Of a stretch of 64,000 bases of DNA, positions 61,464 to 64,000 are shown piece after piece. Numbering within the stretch: position 1 is the first letter of the stretch; each line of letters begins with the position of its first letter. The translations under genes and the position numbers were made by a program. Source of the DNA: UBA7477 sp045602925 (GTDB taxonomy: Bacteria > Bacillota > Clostridia > Oscillospirales > Ruminococcaceae); NCBI GenBank assembly GCA_045602925.1, contig JAZSCN010000016.1:3164-67163 (forward strand), in the 5' to 3' direction. The notes under the pieces were generated by a model. That model was not told the DNA's origin and did not search any database. It worked only from the letters and a program-made list of their open reading frames with translations.

Positions 61464-62834
61464 ATGAAAGCAATACGAATAATTTTTTGCATTTTGTTCT
61501 TTGCCCTTTGTGCTATACCTGCTGTAACAATGCCATTCTCTGAGCAGGACACCTCTTTTGAAAGACGCACGGAATCCGAGATGCCTTCACTTATAACAGA
61601 CGGAAATCTTAACACAGACTACGGTGCCGAGCTTGAGAGCTACATATCCGAGCACTTTGGCTTAAGGGCAGAGCTTGTTACCTTAAACAGCTGGCTTTAT
61701 GGCAGTATATTCGGTGTATCGACTCAGGAGAGCGTAATTGTCGGTAGCGACGATTGGCTGTTTCTTTCAGAAACGCTTGCTGATTATAGCGGCGACTCAC
61801 TTTTGTCGGCTAGAGAAATTCACAATATCGCTAGGACTATCGAGCTTGTTTCACAATACGCAGATAGCAAGGGTGCAGAGCTTGTATTCACAGTTGCGCC
61901 TAACAAGAACACCTTGTATAATGACAATATGCCGTATTGGTATATTAAGAGTGATGAATCGAATCTCAAGGCACTTGCTACCGAGCTTCAAAGCATGGAT
62001 ATAAACTATCTTGACCTTTATTCCCTGCTGGGAGATAGCGACGAAATCTACTACCACAAGCGTGACACACATTGGAACAACAAGGGCGCATTTATTGCGA
62101 CAAATGCACTTTTAGAAAGCATTGGCTTTGAGCCGATAAGCAGTGATTTTAAATGGGAAGAAAGACGTGACTATGTCGGCGACCTTGAAGGAATGATATA
62201 TCCGACAGGTAGCTACAAGGATGTTCAGCTCTACCCTTCCGACTTATCTCTTACTGATAGCTTTAGCTATAGTGGAAGGGCGTCGGGCGTTGAGTCGCAG
62301 GATTTCACGACGATTTCTACCAAGAACAACGACGGCAGTATACTTATGCTGAGAGATTCCTTCGGTAATGCTATAGCTCCGTTTTTATCCTCGCAGGTAG
62401 GTACGGTGCGTTACCAAAAGTATATGCCTTACCAAATGAGTCTTCTCGAAAATAAGGATTATGACGCAGTAATAATAGAGATTGCGCAGAGAAATCTTCC
62501 GCTACTGCTCGAAGAGGCACCTGATATGCCTGCTATGGCAGTAACGCTTACCGGCAACGCTCACACTATAACCGAGCCTTCCTATACTATGGAAGTTCAG
62601 CAAGATGGCGACAGCATTACAATCGCAGGTGAAGTTGACCGAGGGCTACTGAGTGATAACTCGGATATTTACATTATGGCTGTCAGCGATGGAACATACA
62701 TCTTTGGCGCATTCCCTATCGGTGAAAGCGGATACAGCGTACAGCTAAAATCTGACAGCATTTCAAAGGATTCGGCTTTCAGCCTTGTTATAAAGACGGG
62801 CGACGAGCTCAATATACTGACTACTTCGCACTAA
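61464..62834 (+). CDS. DHHW/AlgJ-like surface acyltransferase partner
   Basis: 456 residues with one N-terminal membrane anchor and an outside SGNH-like domain. The family motif KRDTHWNNKGA (D201, H203) and LRDSFG near residue 300 are the expected catalytic elements. DHHW and AlgJ/AlgX-type proteins complete O-acetyl transfer started by a MBOAT partner, here the upstream gene. AGGGGG precedes the ATG. The C-terminal ~80 residues form a beta-rich, unassigned domain. Confidence 0.88.
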   Translation: MKAIRIIFCILFFALCAIPAVTMPFSEQDTSFERRTESEMPSLITDGNLNTDYGAELESYISEHFGLRAELVTLNSWLYGSIFGVSTQESVIVGSDDWLFLSETLADYSGDSLLSAREIHNIARTIELVSQYADSKGAELVFTVAPNKNTLYNDNMPYWYIKSDESNLKALATELQSMDINYLDLYSLLGDSDEIYYHKRDTHWNNKGAFIATNALLESIGFEPISSDFKWEERRDYVGDLEGMIYPTGSYKDVQLYPSDLSLTDSFSYSGRASGVESQDFTTISTKNNDGSILMLRDSFGNAIAPFLSSQVGTVRYQKYMPYQMSLLENKDYDAVIIEIAQRNLPLLLEEAPDMPAMAVTLTGNAHTITEPSYTMEVQQDGDSITIAGEVDRGLLSDNSDIYIMAVSDGTYIFGAFPIGESGYSVQLKSDSISKDSAFSLVIKTGDELNILTTSH

Positions 62835-62846
62835 TGGAGGTTACTT

Positions 62847-63542
62847 ATGAAAAAACTTATATTACTTTGTCTTGTTATCTGCACACTTTCTGCAACTGCT
62901 TGTTCAAGCTCTGACAGCTCATCAAAGGCTGAAACATCAGAGATTACTACAACTACTACAACAGCAAGCCCTGACAGCTCGCAGGAAGACACCACAACCA
63001 CCACAGTTGAGGGTGCAATAATTCTTGGTGACAGCACAGAAGCTTCTACAACAACTACCAAGCAAGAAGAAAAGCCCGACGAAACATCAAGCACTACAAC
63101 CACTACACAGGCCGAGCAGGACTCACCAGGAGGCTTCAAGGCGAGCGAGCTTTACTTTGAATACAAGGGCTGTAAAATAAAGCTTGGCGACAAGTATTCT
63201 GACTACAAGGCTTCACTCGGCGAGCCGAACGATATTATGACCTCTCCAAGCTGTTTGCACGAGGGTGACGATAAGACCTACATTTTTGACGGCGTATCTA
63301 TTTACACCTACCCTAACGGTGCTGAGGATATAATTTACGAGGTTGAGGTAACAGGCACAGATGCTGTAGCATTCGGCGGTCTGAAAACCGGCATCACTCT
63401 TGATGATGTAAGCAGAATATATGGCGACGATGTTGAGGCAAGTGGATTTAACTACACATATTATGACGGTAGCGTTGCACTTTACATCTACATTGAGGAC
63501 GGCGTAGTTTCAAGCTTCGGTGCATTCGAGCAGATTTCGTAA
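62847..63542 (+). CDS. Lipoprotein with Thr-rich linker and unknown domain
   Basis: 231 residues. A lipoprotein signal (MKKLILLCLVICTLSATACS) places the lipidated Cys in ATAC. A ~75-residue Ser/Thr/Glu-rich linker with Thr runs follows, then a ~130-residue domain (FKASELYFEYKGCKIKLGDK onward) of unknown family. TGGAGG precedes the ATG. It begins 12 bases after the DHHW gene and ends the operon. It could present a binding domain close to the membrane where acyl transfer occurs; this is an inference. Confidence 0.8.
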   Translation: MKKLILLCLVICTLSATACSSSDSSSKAETSEITTTTTTASPDSSQEDTTTTTVEGAIILGDSTEASTTTTKQEEKPDETSSTTTTTQAEQDSPGGFKASELYFEYKGCKIKLGDKYSDYKASLGEPNDIMTSPSCLHEGDDKTYIFDGVSIYTYPNGAEDIIYEVEVTGTDAVAFGGLKTGITLDDVSRIYGDDVEASGFNYTYYDGSVALYIYIEDGVVSSFGAFEQIS

Positions 63543-63564
63543 TAACTAAATAATTAAACAGACA

Positions 63565-63603
63565 CAAAAAGAGCTGGTGCTATAATGCATCAGCTCTTTT
63601 TCT
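63565..63603 (+). terminator. Terminator of the envelope operon
   Basis: Stem AAAAAGAGCTG.TGC/GCA.CAGCTCTTTTT with a 6-base loop and T-run. Confidence 0.92.
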
Positions 63604-63608
63604 ACACG

Positions 63609-63860
63609 TCATCCGTTATACCAATCTAAAAAATCCTCGATATACTCCCTATGTGGAGTTATAACCTTAATGTCAATATCGGGATTGCTTTTTGCATAGG
63701 CGTAAAGCTCGTCTTTTAGATTCTCGCCCGACTTAAGATAATCTGCTATGATATATTCCTCTCAGCACTCGTAATATTAAATGGAATGTCACTTCTAACA
63801 AAACGCAGGCTGTCTTCGATAATGCATCTTGTATTCCTTACAAGGATGTATTCCACCCTA
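63609..63860 (-). pseudogene. Frameshifted 3' gene remnant next to the CRISPR array
   Basis: On the minus strand a protein-like frame reads RCIIEDSLRFVRSDIPFNIT then SAER (about 63858 to 63762) and stops; the other frame continues with EEYIIADYLKSGENLKDELY and ends HREYIEDFLDWYNG at the TGA 63609-63611. Joining them needs a one-base shift near 63760. The remaining 5' part is missing where the CRISPR repeat begins. The family is not recognised. It is probably a truncated, decayed gene. Confidence 0.55.
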
Positions 63861-64000
63861 GGATCACCCCCGCTAGTGCGGGGAAAAGTTGTCTGTACCT
63901 TCGGTGTACTTGCCGTCTTTAGGATCACCCCCGCCAGTGCGGGGAAAAGCAGATATATCCACCAAGACCATCAAGACAGACAGGATCACCCCCGCTAGTG
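63861..64000 (-). CRISPR. Type I-E-like CRISPR array (leader-distal end; continues past the window)
   Basis: Repeats at 63861-63888, 63922-63949 and 63983-64000 (cut) are 28 bases, with 33-base spacers (63889-63921, 63950-63982), giving a period of 61. The repeat GGATCACCCCCGCTAGTGCG plus GGGAAAAG contains the palindromic CCCCGC/GCGGGG stem; repeat 2 has C instead of T in the loop. Repeat form and length are those of type I-E systems in Gram-positives. By analogy the transcript reads the minus strand (CTTTTCCCCGC...), so the leader and newest spacers lie to the right. No cas genes are in the window. Confidence 0.93.

Noticed and set aside
63746..63928. 60-codon minus-strand frame across the first CRISPR repeat
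   Set aside because: Its N-terminal part is translation of repeat and spacer; only the part left of 63860 looks protein-like, and it is treated as part of a frameshifted remnant.

Overview
The window looks like chromosomal DNA of a low-to-moderate GC, Gram-positive gut anaerobe, most likely a Ruminococcus-like member of the Oscillospiraceae (Clostridia). The grounds are a class III (anaerobic) ribonucleotide reductase, a T-box riboswitch on alaS, an RNase M5-like protein, secreted proteins with long threonine-rich linkers, an NPQTG sortase signal, cell-wall-binding repeats, strong SD sequences and frequent TTG starts. This placement is inferred from gene content; no search was run.

Layout. 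1-13.8 kb (minus strand): the information-processing block lipase-comM-rpoB-rpoC-[ECF sigma/membrane anti-sigma pair]-rpsL-rpsG-fusA; fusA runs off the left edge. 14-18.7 kb (plus): phosphoglucomutase, galactokinase, a TrmB-like tRNA methyltransferase and two unknowns. 18.7-27.7 kb (minus): amidase, a PyrB carrying a PyrI-type zinc domain, then a T-box-controlled alaS-hinT-comEC-holA-RNase M5-like cluster. 27.7-30.4 kb (minus): a cloverleaf-like palindrome cluster, an MFS and a MATE transporter. 30.5-34.3 kb (plus): AlkD-like glycosylase, then a GntR/YtrA-regulated ABC transporter. 34.3-37.6 kb (minus): lipoprotein, 42-residue peptide and large secreted protein. 37.7-39.5 kb (plus): a 52-residue protein and an asparagine-synthase-like enzyme without its glutaminase nucleophile, followed by a second palindrome cluster. 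39.8-45.4 kb (minus): trxB, nrdD with a fused redoxin domain, nrdG, and a CofE-like ligase. 45.6-50.6 kb (plus): deformylase, MaoC-like protein and a 1234-residue cysteine-rich repeat protein. 50.6-53.8 kb (minus): AAC(3)-family enzyme, aldo/keto reductase, esterase, DUF4298 protein. 53.9-56.1 kb: tex. 56.1-57.8 kb (minus): an NPQTG surface protein. 58-63.5 kb (plus): a four-gene envelope operon (wall-binding repeats plus transglutaminase, MBOAT acyltransferase, DHHW partner, lipoprotein). 63.6-64 kb: a frameshifted gene remnant and the start of a type I-E-like CRISPR array that runs off the right edge. No cas genes, rRNA, tRNA or transposase were seen.

What works together. NrdG activates NrdD; the redoxin fused to NrdD and the adjacent thioredoxin reductase suggest a thioredoxin-type electron supply, and both nrdG and nrdD have tandem NrdR boxes placed 32 bp apart over their promoters. 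GalK and phosphoglucomutase are neighbouring sugar-phosphate enzymes. The 58-63.5 kb operon looks like an O-acylation machine for a surface polymer coupled to a wall-bound cysteine transglutaminase or protease. The most unusual structures are the two palindrome clusters (27.73-27.83 and 39.57-39.73 kb), the sigma/anti-sigma insertion in the rpoBC-str block, the PyrB-zinc-domain fusion, and motif losses in ComEC, TrmB and the asparagine-synthase-like protein.
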